From Gemmatimonadota bacterium (GTDB taxonomy: Bacteria > GCA-2686955), in assembly GCA_002686955.1 (NCBI GenBank), contig NYZA01000062.1, forward strand, positions 1 through 11,339: 11,339 nt of DNA, read 5' to 3'. Each line of letters opens with the position of its first letter. Position 1 is the stretch's first letter. This document shows positions 1-7,008 of this stretch, piece after piece. The notes beneath the pieces are model-generated. The model saw only the letters and a list, made by a program, of their open reading frames with translations, did not search any database and had not been told where the DNA came from. The translations under genes were made by a program, and so were the position numbers.

Positions 1-1091
1 AATATCTCCAGATCTATGTCACCGTCGAGGTCGGCGACGAGGGGTTGGCCGCGGAATGCTCCGCTTCCGTAGAACTGTGGCCAAGTGGGGTACACCTCTC
101 CGTAGGGATCGTAGATAGCGACATTGCCGGAGTAGGAGCTCATGACGATCGCCTGGGCCACGCCGTCGATCGCGTTGATGGCGACCGGCATGGTCTCCAC
201 GTGCCCGATGCTGGGCGGGGGCCAGCCATCGATCGGCTGGCCGTCGATCGAGAAGGCGTGGAGGTGTGATCTTCCACAATTGATCATGATCTCGGGTCGA
301 TGATCACCTTGCAGATTGGCGATGCCGATCCCGTAGGGAGAGATCGAGCGGTCGACTTCGGCAAGGACCGCATTGGGACCGAAGGGAGTGCCGTCGTGAT
401 GGAATGCGTACAGCCACCCGGAAGTGTGGAACTCGCTGTATCTCCCCCCTCCGAAGACGAGTTCCATGTCTCCGTCGAGGTCGAGATCGGCGACCGCGAT
501 CTCGCTCTCGATGATCATGTCCCAGAAGAAGACCGGCCAGCCGGCGGCCTCCTCACCGTTGGCATGGAAGATGTGGACGCGCGCGGTGTCGACCGGGGCC
601 TGCTGGATCGCGTTGATTGTTGGCACCAAGATTTCCAAGCGCCCGTCGCCATCGAAGTCGTGGACCGTGGGGGTTGGTACACTGAGCCACGAGACGCGCA
701 GCGGCCAACCCTGCGGCTGCGTCGCATCAATATGGAAGGCGTGAATGGTCCCTTCCCAAGGACCGCGAGTCGATGCGTTAGCGAGGACCTCCACGATTCC
801 GTCGTTATCGATGTCGCAGGGTGTGAAGGTCCCATCGATCGGCCCAAGTGTCTGGATCGGCCAGCCCGGAATGGCGTTGCCGTTGCGATCCCACATTCCA
901 ACCCACGGGTCTTGTTCCATACCCGATCCAGCGATGACTTCCATATGTCCATCACGATCGAGATCGACAACCGCTGGTGCCCCTCCGGTCAGCGCGAAAT
1001 GCACGGGCCAACCCTCGTTCTCACCGACCGCGAACGCGGCCGTAGCGGCGGTGAGAACGAGGAGCGTGACGCCGCCGGCAGTGCGCCTCAC
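1..1091 (-). CDS. Secreted FG-GAP/VCBS repeat protein, C-terminus beyond window
   Basis: I translated this frame by hand: it is open from GTG 1091 to the left edge (363 codons seen) with no stop. The start GTG overlaps the TGA of the upstream beta-helix gene (GTGA, 4 bp), so translation is probably coupled. The N-terminus is a signal peptide: RR, then a hydrophobic run, with likely cleavage after residue 21 (TAAFA, then VGENEGW). The mature part consists of repeats of about 50-57 residues, each with a GWP turn (residues 27, 76, 128, 184, 289) and a calcium-binding DxDxDG-type loop: DLDRDG 43-48, DIDNDG 93-98, DFDGDG 145-150, DLDLDG 202-207, a degenerate NLQGDH 259-264, and DLDGDI 354-359. This is the FG-GAP/integrin-alpha-like propeller pattern, probably one beta-propeller. 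Such proteins are exported and bind ligand or surface; the ligand is unknown. The long plus-strand frame opposite is its shadow. Confidence 0.9.
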   Translation of the reverse strand, partial: MRRTAGGVTLLVLTAATAAFAVGENEGWPVHFALTGGAPAVVDLDRDGHMEVIAGSGMEQDPWVGMWDRNGNAIPGWPIQTLGPIDGTFTPCDIDNDGIVEVLANASTRGPWEGTIHAFHIDATQPQGWPLRVSWLSVPTPTVHDFDGDGRLEILVPTINAIQQAPVDTARVHIFHANGEEAAGWPVFFWDMIIESEIAVADLDLDGDMELVFGGGRYSEFHTSGWLYAFHHDGTPFGPNAVLAEVDRSISPYGIGIANLQGDHRPEIMINCGRSHLHAFSIDGQPIDGWPPPSIGHVETMPVAINAIDGVAQAIVMSSYSGNVAIYDPYGEVYPTWPQFYGSGAFRGQPLVADLDGDIDLEI

Positions 1092-2638
1092 TGCGGGTCC
1101 GGGGACGACCAACACTGTCCCACTCCTTGCAGGTACTCGACACAGGGCTCCACCTCGTTTGGATCCCAGAAGCTGTGGGGACCGCCATAGGCGCCCATAT
1201 CGTTGCGGCGTAATCCCAGCCCCGGGCCGCCCAATGCGTCCCAATAATTAGTATCGTCCCACCCGACGTCAATGGCATCCGACCGCACGTTATCTTGCTC
1301 CGGATAGCATGGCGACGACTCGTCATCGATCCTCAACATGAAGCTCACCGAGGCGGTAGGCGGGTCGATGAGCCCCTGGAACGCCGCGCTGTTGTTGCCG
1401 GTAACTTTGTTCAAGTCGCCATCTCCCTCCAGCGACGGATGTTCGTAATCCAGCTGATTGCCATCGAGCATATTGAACTCGGAGTCCCAAAGATCGGGTG
1501 CATCCGGCCCGGGCCACGTCTGGCCCGCAGGATGAATCCCGATCGCAGCCCTTGATCCTTCCCGACCGGTCCACCGTATGACATTGCTGCGGATCTTCAC
1601 GGCGGCCTCTGGATGTATCAAGAGCCCGGATCCGTCGGTAAGTTGAATTGTGTTGTTGTGAACCAATGCCTCGACAATGAACTCGTCGTCACCCGTCGCG
1701 GCTTTGTCGTAGCACTCATCTGGATCGGCGACGCAGATGTCATCCGAAGGGTCATAAACGGGCGGTTCGCCCACAACGATGCCTCGGCCGAATTGATTGG
1801 GGTCCGCGTTGATGTTACGAACCACGATGTTGTTGCGGACGATTCCCTTCGAGCTGTGCACGAAGTGGATCCCATGTTGGTCGGGGTTGCAGTAGAAGAG
1901 GTTGTGCTCGACGATCGTGTCGAAGAGAAGCGGGACTTCGGGAGGAGCCCCGGGCTCCACATGCCGCCAGTCGAGCCGAGCGTAGCCGACGTGTATGCCT
2001 TCGCTGTTGCCGCTGACCCGATTGTTGGCAATCTTGCCGACGAAATGGTGGATTGTCATGCCATCGGTGGTTTCCTCGGTACCCATCGCGACGATCTCGT
2101 TGTTGGTGATCGCCCCCCATTTCAGCGACTGGTTGCGCATGCTGATCGCGGCAGCCTCGCCCAGGCCGAAGATCTCGAAGCCCTCGATCGTGACGCGCAT
2201 GTCGTTGCACTTGGTCTGAGGCCGACCGGCGAAGTCGGAGTCGTTGAAGATCTCTACGACGGCGCCGCGGTGGTCCTCGTCTTGATTTGTCTCGTCGTAG
2301 CGCACCGTGACCGGAGCAGCGCCCGACTGCTCGGCCCTCAGAGTCAGTGTGAACTCGGGAGGATTCGTTGCGGGGGGGGCGATCCAAATCTGTTCGGTGT
2401 AGGTGCCCGACAGCACGAACACCTCGTCGCCGTGGGTGGCGTCGTTCACCGCCGACTGAATGGTCGTGTAGCAAGGAGGGGGGCCCGTGCAGTTCGGATC
2501 CACAACCAGCTGGGCGGCGTCAACCCCTGGACTGACACCGAGTACCGCGATCAGCGCGAGGGCTGAGCGGAGAGGCTGAGCGGAGAGGCTGAGCGGAGAG
2601 GCTGAGCGGAGAGGCTGAGCGGAGAGGCTGAGGTACAC
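1088..2638 (-). CDS. Secreted right-handed parallel beta-helix protein
   Basis: The 516-residue frame begins at GTG 2638 and ends in the GTGA overlap with the FG-GAP gene. Residues 27-41 (ALALIAVLGVSPGVD) are a signal-peptide core with likely cleavage near A41. After it, YTTIQSAVNDATHGDEVFV (57-75) is the classic entry strand of right-handed parallel beta-helix proteins (pectate-lyase-like fold, PbH1 repeats), where a long list of potential sites is introduced. Asn-rich coil turns follow: NNEIV 179, NNRVSG 205, EHNLFY 244, RNNIVVRN 268, HNNTI 327, RSNVIRW 350. The C-terminal MGAYGG (481-486) is common at the end of this family. No catalytic triad of a known polysaccharide lyase is evident, so the role is an exported adhesin or carbohydrate-binding/degrading protein; which one cannot be told. 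Residues 2-26 are encoded by a 13-bp tandem repeat, and the ATG at 2642 with the better ribosome binding site is out of frame. Confidence 0.88.
   Translation of the reverse strand: MYLSLSAQPLRSASPLSLSAQPLRSALALIAVLGVSPGVDAAQLVVDPNCTGPPPCYTTIQSAVNDATHGDEVFVLSGTYTEQIWIAPPATNPPEFTLTLRAEQSGAAPVTVRYDETNQDEDHRGAVVEIFNDSDFAGRPQTKCNDMRVTIEGFEIFGLGEAAAISMRNQSLKWGAITNNEIVAMGTEETTDGMTIHHFVGKIANNRVSGNSEGIHVGYARLDWRHVEPGAPPEVPLLFDTIVEHNLFYCNPDQHGIHFVHSSKGIVRNNIVVRNINADPNQFGRGIVVGEPPVYDPSDDICVADPDECYDKAATGDDEFIVEALVHNNTIQLTDGSGLLIHPEAAVKIRSNVIRWTGREGSRAAIGIHPAGQTWPGPDAPDLWDSEFNMLDGNQLDYEHPSLEGDGDLNKVTGNNSAAFQGLIDPPTASVSFMLRIDDESSPCYPEQDNVRSDAIDVGWDDTNYWDALGGPGLGLRRNDMGAYGGPHSFWDPNEVEPCVEYLQGVGQCWSSPDPQ
2561..2632. 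repeat. 13-bp tandem repeat (5.5 copies) in beta-helix gene start
   Basis: Plus-strand unit GGCTGAGCGGAGA occurs at 2561, 2574, 2587, 2600 and 2613, all identical, followed by a 7-base partial copy 2626-2632. It lies directly inside the start of the minus-strand beta-helix gene. Because 13 is not a multiple of 3, each copy gained or lost changes which start codon reads into the gene. Five full copies keep GTG 2638 in frame; one, four or seven copies would put ATG 2642 in frame instead. Confidence 0.97.
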
Positions 2639-2650
2639 GCATGTCTACGT

Positions 2651-2657
2651 CCTTCCT
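2651..2657 (-). promoter_or_regulatory. Strong ribosome binding site serving out-of-frame ATG
   Basis: On the minus strand AGGAAGG lies 8 nt upstream of ATG 2642-2640 (AGGAAGGACGTAGACATG), an ideal spacing. For the in-frame GTG at 2638 the spacing is 12 nt, which is long. The ATG frame reads MRVPQPLRSASPL and then leaves the gene after the repeat. This is the sequence reason for thinking the ATG is the ancestral start. Confidence 0.65.
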
Positions 2658-2662
2658 GTGCC

Positions 2663-2705
2663 GGGGCGTTGGCCCCTATGTGTCGCGCGGTCGATTCGGC
2701 CGCGC
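2663..2705 (-). promoter_or_regulatory. Two consecutive hairpins in the beta-helix leader
   Basis: The inner hairpin has a 5-bp stem (2663-2667 with 2672-2676) and a 4-base loop. The outer has a 9-bp stem with one T-G pair (2685-2693 with 2697-2705) and a 3-base loop, ATT. On the minus strand both would sit in the 5' leader just upstream of the AGGAAGG. Neither is followed by a T-run on the minus strand, so they are not intrinsic terminators. A role in leader folding or attenuation is inference. Confidence 0.35.
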
Positions 2706-3254
2706 TTCATCTACTAGAGTAGCACCAAAATCCAGATCACAAGGGACAGAATCGAAAAAGTGCGCCGACGATATTGTCTGATAGGCGTCATATATACTGC
2801 ACAGAAGCCGGGCAACGCCGAACCCTACGGGCCGGGGCGCGTGAAGGTCGCGCGGCGAAGGGGCGTGCGTGGCTTGCTCACACGGAACCGGATCGCAGTG
2901 CGTCCCCAAGAAGAAAAGATAGAAAGGTGGTTCCATGCAGATTCTCTCAGAAATATGTCGACAGGCTTTTCGCGCCTAGATGCGGCTCGTGCCGACCTGG
3001 CGACGGAAATACGCAGGGAGCGCGCTGGACCAGAGGTGTCGCGAGAGAACGTGACGCTTTCGAGTGGAGAAGTCGGAATCATGGAGATCGGCCGGCAGGC
3101 AAGCAACAGTAGTTCCCGGCAGGTCCACTTAGCGGGTGCGGCAAGTGGCGATGGGGGGAGTGGGAAGGGGCCGCGAACTGTGTTGCGGCCAAATCATACC
3201 GGTCTTGCGCAGATATTGGGCACGATCGGGGGGGCAGAGGCTACGCTGTGGATC

Positions 3255-3593
3255 ATGCGGCCGGCGGTCATCTTGCGCTCGTGCGCCGACTACGACACCC
3301 AGCTGATTCGAAAGGCGATCGAGATGGCTTGGGAGTCCACGGATGCGGCCGACTTCAAGCGACGTTTTCACGACAAGATGCTGCTCGGCCTGGCCGATGC
3401 GCTCGAGCTCGTCCCCGCCACATTCGGCATCCTCGCCGTCACGCGGGGGGAGTTCCGGGGGGCGGTCGTGGAGGGCGCCAATTTCGAAAGAGACACCGAT
3501 ACGATCGCGGCGATGGCGGGGAGCGTCGCGGGGGCGTTGCACGGCGTGGAGGCGCTTCCCGATCAGTGGGTGGAGGCGGTTCGTTCCGCCAAT
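3255..3593 (+). pseudogene. ADP-ribosylglycohydrolase, C-terminal third only, fused in frame to mtnK
   Basis: Residues counted from ATG 3255: ELVPATFGILAVTRGEFRGA (51-70), then GANFERDTDTIAAMAGS (74-90) and VAGALHGVEALPDQWVEAVR (91-110). This is the C-terminal signature of the DraG/ADP-ribosylglycohydrolase family, in which the RDTDT aspartates bind one of the metal ions. The usual protein is about 280-330 residues; the N-terminal two thirds, with the GDALG and TDDT metal-site motifs, is absent, so it cannot be a working hydrolase. After about residue 113 the same frame turns, without a stop, into a methylthioribose kinase segment. A glycohydrolase gene lying beside mtnK is plausible for a nucleoside or sulfur-salvage cluster, but that is inference. 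The open frame extends further upstream without recognisable content. Confidence 0.75.
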
Positions 3594-4303
3594 GCCGACC
3601 AGCCCGGGCTCGTTCCGAAGGTGTACGCGTGCGACGAAGAAATGTCTCTCGTCATAATGGAGCACCTCCGCGATCACGAGATCATGGGAAGACCCCTGGT
3701 CGCCCGTAAAAGATTTCCGCTCTTCGTGGACCAGATCTCCACACCGGGAGCATTATGGTGAACGAGCGCGACACTCGTGTGATCGACGCGGAGTTCGCTT
3801 TTTGCGGGCCGATGGGATTCGACCTGGGAGCGATCCTCGAAAATCTCGTGCTGAACCATCTCTCCCACTTTGCCCACACTCCCGATCCGACGGACCGCCG
3901 GGAGAACCAGGCCTATCTTCTCGATCTGGTGAGCGAGGTCTGGTCCGAATTCGCTCGCAAATTCGAGACGCTGTGGATCGAGAACAATCGAGGTGAGTTG
4001 GTGCCGGAGCCGTACTGGCGCTTCGCCGGGGGTGAAGAGGCGTTCGCCGAATTCCGCCGTCGCTACATGGCCGACCTGCTCCAAGACACGACGGGGCACG
4101 GGGGCGCCAAGATGCTGCGACGCATGATGGGCATCGTGAGCATCTGGGATCTCATGAGCATCGAAGATCTCGACGAGCGCGCCGTGGCCGAGCGCTTGGC
4201 CATTCGAATCGGCACCCGGTGGGTCGTGGAACGGGCGCGGATCACCAGCGTCGAAGATCTGGTCGGGATCGTCGTCGATGAGACCCGAGAGGTCGAGGAA
4301 TAG
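3594..4303 (+). pseudogene. mtnK: Methylthioribose kinase, internally deleted and frameshifted
   Basis: MtnK (EC 2.7.1.100) phosphorylates 5-methylthioribose in the methionine salvage pathway and is normally about 400 residues. Two pieces are seen. The first (3594-about 3740) reads LVPKVYACDEEMSLVIMEHL and HEIMGRPLVARKRFPLFVDQ, matching the end of the N-lobe. The second, one frame over, reads DLHTGSIMVNERDTRVIDAE then FAFCGPMGFDLGA, the catalytic loop and metal loop (family HGDLHTGS and DPEFAFYGPMGFD), and continues through a complete C-lobe to 4303. Missing are the nucleotide-binding N-lobe start and about 90 residues between DQIS and the catalytic loop, including the His of HGD. The break lies at AGATCTCCAC (3733-3742), which fits both ends of the missing piece. 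A separate product from ATG 3755 (182 residues) would lack the ATP site. Confidence 0.8.
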
Positions 4304-4420
4304 AAGTGTCGATTCAATTGCGTCTCCACCCTATGGGAGCCAGCCGGAGATGCGCCTCGTACACATTGAACACGCGCAGATCTTGTCCAGGTCTGCCGGA
4401 ATCGTCGGCGACGTGCACCG

Positions 4421-4582
4421 TCAGCGTGTGACACCCTCGAAGTCGAGCTCGGGCTCATCGAGCTGGCGAGCAGGTTCGATCGGCGGCGCCCGGGTCGGCA
4501 GGCCGACCGAGCGCGGAGTCTTCGCGATCGTGTCGTGTTCGGTGATGAAAGAGACGAGTTTGAGGCGCCCGCCACCGAGCCA
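4421..4582 (-). pseudogene. IS91-type transposase, C-terminal remnant
   Basis: An open stretch of 53 codons on the minus strand reads GGRLKLVSFITEHDTIAK, then SVGLPTRAPPIEPARQ, then EPELDFEGV, ending with TGA at 4421. This is the typical C-terminal tail of IS91/IS801-family (Y2, HUH-type) transposases: a CPRCGGRL zinc-like turn, an Ile-rich helix, LGLPT, a Pro/Ala stretch and ELDF near the end. In this copy the first Cys positions of the CPRCGG turn are lost and a stop (TAG 4585-4583) precedes it, so the upstream catalytic domain is gone. The fragment lies in the 390-bp gap between mtnK and the membrane sulfatase. I find no gene in the rest of that gap (4304-4420, 4583-4693). Confidence 0.68.
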
Positions 4583-4693
4583 CTATCGCTCGTGCACCCA
4601 CTGGACACGGCGTCGCTACCGGATTCGATGATCAGACGACGCGTTGCGCTTCCCCCCGGATTCCCATCTCTTTCGAAGATCGATCATTGGCTC

Positions 4694-6856
4694 TCAGCGC
4701 AGGTATCCGAGAGATTGCAGACGTTCTCTCATCGCCGGCGAGAGCTCGACGGCCTCGGCATCCTCGGCATCGATCTCCGTTTCGGCCAGCTCGCTCAGGC
4801 GTGCTTCCAGGTAGCTGCGAATACTGTCGGAAACGACGGCATTCGAATTCTCTTCGAGGGGATCGACCAGTAGGTCGTAGAGCATCTTCTCTTCGCCGCC
4901 ATCGGGGGTGTTGCGTACGATCAACTTGTAACGACGGTCGAACACCGCCTTGGCCTCGCCGCCATAGAGCAGGCTGGAAGCGAAGGCGAGGCGATCGGGC
5001 GGTGGGGCCGATCCCGTCAGGATCGACGCCCAGCTCGATCCCTGGGCCTGCAGGCCTGTGTCGTTCGCGCCGATCAGCTCCAAGATCGTGGGGGCCAGGT
5101 CGATCATCGGAAAAAGCTCCGCGATTCTGCGGGGGGCAACGCTGGCCTGGGTCGGGAGCTTGAGGATCAGTGGAACCCGGAGCAGCTCCTCGTACATATT
5201 TTGACCGTGGTCGTAGGGGCGAAACCATGCGTCGTCGCCCTCGCCCCACTCGTCCTGCCCGCGGTCGCCCAGAACCTCTCCGTGGTCCGCGGTGATCGCG
5301 ACGACGATCTCCTCCATGACGCCGAGCTCGGCGAGACCGTCGAAGAGCATCCCAAAGGCGCGATCGACCCGTTCGATTTCCCCGTCGTAGAGCGCAGGAT
5401 CTGGAACCTCGTCGTTGCGGGACAGGGGCGCGGGGGCGGTCCAGGGCGAAGGCTCGGAGAGATAGGGCGTGTGAGGATCCATCAAATGGAGCACCATCAG
5501 GAACTGCTGATCCGTTCTCGAGGCGATCCAGGACAAGGCGCGCTCGACCATCTCCTCCGCGACCGTATATGGCGCGATCTCGATGCCGACCAAAGGTGCC
5601 AGAAACCTGATCGGCACACGCGCCCGCGCCTCGCCCAAGGGGCACGCGTAGGCATCGAAGCCTCGTGGAAGACCGAAGAGGGGTCGCAAGTAGGGGTTGG
5701 AGGCGAGCCCGACCGTCGCGATCCCGGCTCGGCCGGCGCACTCCGCGAGCGTAGAGATGCCCGAAGGCAAGGCCGTGCGCAGGTTCTCCTCCCCGTCGTT
5801 GATCCCCGCACCGTGCTGGCCCGCGTTCCGGCCGGTGAAGATCGTCGCGATCGAGGGCAGGGTCCACGGAGCCGACGCGGCGGCACGGTCGAATTGAACC
5901 GCTCGCTGGGCGAACTCGCCCAAGCGCGGACTCGTGGGGTGGGGATACCCGTAGTTGGTCAATCGATCCGCTCGAAGCGTGTCGACGATCACAAGAAGCG
6001 CCGAGGGACCGTCGCGCTTCCCTTCGGTGCCTTCCAGGAAGAGAGCATTCGCGACCGAGTGCTGCCACGCCTGCAGGCCGCAAGCGAGAGTCAGAGGCGA
6101 CAGGAACCTAATCGCCAATCCGAATCGCGGTGGTTGCTGGCGCGATCGAAGCGCCCACGGTATCGCGGCCAATGCCACCAGAGAAGCGGCGGCGACGACG
6201 AAGAGCTGAAACTCGCGAGCCCGCGGTGTGTCGGTCAACTCCGCGCAATGGAGCTCGAGCTTGAGGAGCGCGACGCCCGCCAAGAAGGCGACGCGAGTCC
6301 AGGCGTGGAGGAGGCGATCCCGGAAGGGGTCGACGCGCGTAATCCTGGCTGCGACAAGCGGCACGACGGCGCCAAAGACCACAGAGGCCAGCGCCAGACC
6401 CAGGGCGCCCGCCACCGCGCCCGGTGCGCTGACCCGCCCGATGAGCAGATTGTGGCCGGGCAGCGCAAGAGCGACCGCGAATGTCGTCACCAGAACCCAC
6501 CAGGGATCGAGCGAGCGCCCCTGCCACTGTGGCTGTCCAGGGATCGGGCGGCGAATCCAGCGAGCGAGCGTGGGGAAAGACGACGCGAGCAGACCCAGCG
6601 CCGCCAACGATGCGGCGAGTGTCGGCACCGCCATTCGCCCTCTTTCCGGGTTGCCCCAGGAGAGCTCCACGATCGACTCGACGGCGAACCACCAAGCACA
6701 CAAGCCGATTCCGTGCAGCCACGCAGCCGCGAAGGTTTGGAGTCGGGACGATTTGGAGAGCGATTGCACGATGACGAGATTCGAAAAGGGGGCATTGTTG
6801 CAAACCGATCCCCTTCGCTCACCGACTTTCGGTGAATGGATCTTCCACGCCGCCAA
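4694..6856 (-). CDS. Membrane-anchored sulfatase/alkaline phosphatase superfamily protein
   Basis: This is an intact 720-residue protein. Residues 40-270 contain about six hydrophobic segments (near 41-62, 77-95, 119-138, 145-170, 187-202, 216-236), and the enzyme domain follows, probably facing the periplasm. Enzyme landmarks are VIVDTLRADRL (289-299, Asp292 metal ligand), SAPWTLPSIATIFTGR (328-343), MDPHTPY (459-465), ADHGE (523-527) and DHGQNMYEELLRVPL (549-563). At the nucleophile position, where sulfatases carry Cys or Ser in C/S-x-P-S-R, there is Thr332, and Arg is replaced by Ile. It therefore cannot form formylglycine and may act as a phosphatase, phosphodiesterase or phosphotransferase on a lipid or glycan. 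The tail LQSLGYLR is common in this subfamily. TTG 6856 is chosen because GGGAGG lies 7 nt upstream; GTG 6769 is the alternative. Confidence 0.87.
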   Translation of the reverse strand: MAAWKIHSPKVGERRGSVCNNAPFSNLVIVQSLSKSSRLQTFAAAWLHGIGLCAWWFAVESIVELSWGNPERGRMAVPTLAASLAALGLLASSFPTLARWIRRPIPGQPQWQGRSLDPWWVLVTTFAVALALPGHNLLIGRVSAPGAVAGALGLALASVVFGAVVPLVAARITRVDPFRDRLLHAWTRVAFLAGVALLKLELHCAELTDTPRAREFQLFVVAAASLVALAAIPWALRSRQQPPRFGLAIRFLSPLTLACGLQAWQHSVANALFLEGTEGKRDGPSALLVIVDTLRADRLTNYGYPHPTSPRLGEFAQRAVQFDRAAASAPWTLPSIATIFTGRNAGQHGAGINDGEENLRTALPSGISTLAECAGRAGIATVGLASNPYLRPLFGLPRGFDAYACPLGEARARVPIRFLAPLVGIEIAPYTVAEEMVERALSWIASRTDQQFLMVLHLMDPHTPYLSEPSPWTAPAPLSRNDEVPDPALYDGEIERVDRAFGMLFDGLAELGVMEEIVVAITADHGEVLGDRGQDEWGEGDDAWFRPYDHGQNMYEELLRVPLILKLPTQASVAPRRIAELFPMIDLAPTILELIGANDTGLQAQGSSWASILTGSAPPPDRLAFASSLLYGGEAKAVFDRRYKLIVRNTPDGGEEKMLYDLLVDPLEENSNAVVSDSIRSYLEARLSELAETEIDAEDAEAVELSPAMRERLQSLGYLR

Positions 6857-6863
6857 GCGGTAC

Positions 6864-6869
6864 CCTCCC
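6864..6869 (-). promoter_or_regulatory. Ribosome binding site supporting the TTG start of the membrane sulfatase
   Basis: GGGAGG on the minus strand is separated by 7 nt from TTG 6856. The alternative GTG 6769 has no purine-rich site before it. The choice is not certain: the TTG start leaves only 38 bp to the ATG of the divergent alcohol dehydrogenase fragment, little room for two promoters. Confidence 0.45.
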
Positions 6870-6894
6870 GGAGACAGCCAAGAAGGCGCTCTTC

Positions 6895-7008
6895 ATGCGC
6901 GCGATGCTCCTCGACAAGCCAGGCGCTCCGCTGCGCCTCGCCGAGATTCCCGATCCCGTACCAGGGCCGGAACAGGTTCGTGTACGTGTTCGAGCCTGTG
7001 CCGCACCG
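6895..7008 (+). pseudogene. Zinc-dependent alcohol dehydrogenase, N-terminal fragment
   Basis: From ATG 6895 the frame reads MRAMLLDKPGAPLRLAEIPD then PVPGPEQVRVRVRAC (residues 1-35), the standard N-terminus of the medium-chain zinc alcohol dehydrogenase family (GroES-like fold), with AAGAAGG as ribosome binding site 8 nt upstream. The family continues ACGVCRTDLH, the Cys being the catalytic zinc ligand. Here the match stops right after the Cys, and the frame continues only to TGA 7071 through sequence that, on the other strand, encodes the IS91-type transposase N-terminus. About 300 residues, including both zinc sites and the NAD-binding domain, are missing, so it is a dead 5' end. It is oriented divergently from the membrane sulfatase gene. 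Confidence 0.75.

Larger units (their letters stand above)
2643..3254. other. Gene-poor stretch between the surface operon and the broken mtnK region
   Basis: I support no gene here. The plus-strand frame of the following pseudogene is open back to about 2760, but its first 165 codons (low-complexity, Arg/Gly-rich) match nothing I know. A 14-residue open frame starts at ATG 2935 behind an AGGTGG, without recognisable content. The leader of the beta-helix gene lies at 2643-2710 and holds two perfect or near-perfect hairpins: GGGGC/GCCCC at 2663-2676 and GCGCGGTCG/CGGCCGCGC at 2685-2705. A TATACT at 2793-2798 has no acceptable -35 partner. Remnants of the N-terminal half of the glycohydrolase were looked for and not found. 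Confidence 0.5.

Noticed and set aside
300-1190. 296-codon plus-strand open frame over the FG-GAP gene
   Set aside because: It is the antisense shadow of a clear repeat protein; its own sequence has no family features and mirrors the DxDxDG codons.
1613-2566. 317-codon plus-strand open frame over the beta-helix gene
   Set aside because: Antisense shadow; the minus strand has a signal peptide and beta-helix motifs.
2774-2798. TTGTCT...TATACT as a plus-strand promoter
   Set aside because: Spacer of only 13 bp and no intact gene downstream.
2676-2936. 86-codon minus-strand frame upstream of the beta-helix gene
   Set aside because: No recognisable content and no ribosome binding site; it lies in the leader and spacer region.
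2760-3254. N-terminal extension of the glycohydrolase/mtnK frame
   Set aside because: The frame is open, but the residues are low-complexity and match nothing; probably chance openness in GC-rich DNA.
5201-6835. 544-codon plus-strand open frame
   Set aside because: Antisense of the membrane sulfatase, which has all metal-binding motifs on the minus strand.
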